From: Tardiphaga sp.
Lineage (GTDB): Bacteria > Pseudomonadota > Alphaproteobacteria > Rhizobiales > Xanthobacteraceae
Assembly: GCA_014377915.1 (NCBI GenBank)
Contig: JACMOT010000524.1
Location: 1 to 6,379, forward strand
DNA length: 6,379 bases
Reading direction: 5' to 3'
Position numbers and translations under genes: made by a program. Under the pieces are notes generated by a model, which worked only from the letters and a program-made list of their open reading frames with translations, had not been told where the DNA came from and did no database searches. Below, piece by piece: positions 6,192 to 6,379 of the stretch (within the stretch, counting starts at the first letter, position 1; every line of letters starts with the position of its first letter).

Positions 6192-6379
6192 CTAGATGGG
6201 TGAAGTCTCCACTACGTGTTCTTGCAAGTGTTCTTGGGCCATGGCTTGAAGGACGCTGGCGGAGTCGGAGACCCAACCAAAGATGCCGCCCTGGGCCTTG
6301 ATCATCTTCAGGCCCATCTCGTGGAATTCCGGAAAGTAGGAGGCGCAGCCGTCGGCCAGCACGATGCAGCGATAGCCGC
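6192..6379 (-). CDS. Isochorismatase-fold cysteine hydrolase, C-terminal part; probable biuret (or triuret) hydrolase
   Basis: Only the last 61 residues are inside the window, with the 5' end beyond base 6379; the stop is TAG at 6192-6194. The tail reads GYRCIVLADGCASYFPEF, then HEMGLKMIKAQGGIFGWVSD. This matches the end of isochorismatase-like hydrolases, in which a GYxC-x-LxDxC strand is followed by a KMxKxQGGxFGxVSxSA motif, as I recall it from rhizobial biuret hydrolase BiuH. BiuH converts biuret to allophanate and ammonia. The catalytic Asp, Lys and Cys lie upstream and cannot be checked. The substrate is inferred from co-location with allophanate hydrolase; triuret hydrolase or another ureide hydrolase remains possible. 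It is the first visible gene of the operon, and the promoter would be further right. Confidence 0.82.
   Translation of the reverse strand, partial: GYRCIVLADGCASYFPEFHEMGLKMIKAQGGIFGWVSDSASVLQAMAQEHLQEHVVETSPI
6216..6239 (-). repeat. Short tandem repeat in the hydrolase tail (QEHxQEHx)
   Basis: Two adjacent 12-base units (CAAGAACACTTG and a second unit starting CAAGAACAC on the minus strand, offset by 3 from the listed span) encode QEHL then QEHV near the C-terminus of the cysteine hydrolase. Nine consecutive bases are identical. It lengthens the tail past the conserved SDSASVLQAM helix and is probably a neutral slippage product. Confidence 0.5.

Noticed and set aside
1..6379. CRISPR array, tRNA, rRNA or riboswitch
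   Set aside because: No regularly spaced repeats, cloverleaf-like sequence or known riboswitch core was seen in the gaps between genes; all gaps are short.

Overview
The window is GC-rich throughout. Its codon use and protein families point to an alphaproteobacterium, most likely of the Bradyrhizobium/Rhodopseudomonas group. The palindromic intergenic element and the style of the chemoreceptor fit that group, but the assignment is by recall and not by search.

Left part (1-2557, plus strand): two chemoreceptor (methyl-accepting chemotaxis protein, MCP) genes lie in tandem. Only the last 92 codons of the first are inside the window. The second is complete: two membrane segments, a periplasmic sensor of about 260 residues, a HAMP domain and a signalling domain. 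The last 277 bases of the two genes differ at only two positions, and the identity ends inside the stop codon. Between them lie a short decayed copy of the 3' end of the allophanate hydrolase gene (335-373), an AT-rich stretch that probably holds the promoter, and a strong hairpin (443-490) that covers the most upstream possible ATG of the second gene.

Middle (2558-2698): the spacer between the convergent MCP and allophanate hydrolase genes holds a REP-like palindrome and a small GC-rich hairpin.

Right part (2699-6379, minus strand, read from right to left): a tight three-gene operon. It encodes the C-terminal 61 residues of an isochorismatase-fold cysteine hydrolase, probably biuret or triuret hydrolase; then an NCS2/AzgA-like permease 16 bp downstream; then allophanate hydrolase (AtzF type). 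Together these suggest uptake of a urea-derived or cyclic nitrogen compound, hydrolysis to allophanate, and hydrolysis of allophanate to ammonia and CO2, which would make this a nitrogen-scavenging module. The operon promoter lies outside the window.

The most informative structural observation is that both sides of the MCP/allophanate hydrolase junction appear twice. The MCP ends are almost identical, but the copied hydrolase end has drifted to about 85% identity. This fits an old duplication of the convergent junction followed by later homogenisation of the MCP signalling domains.
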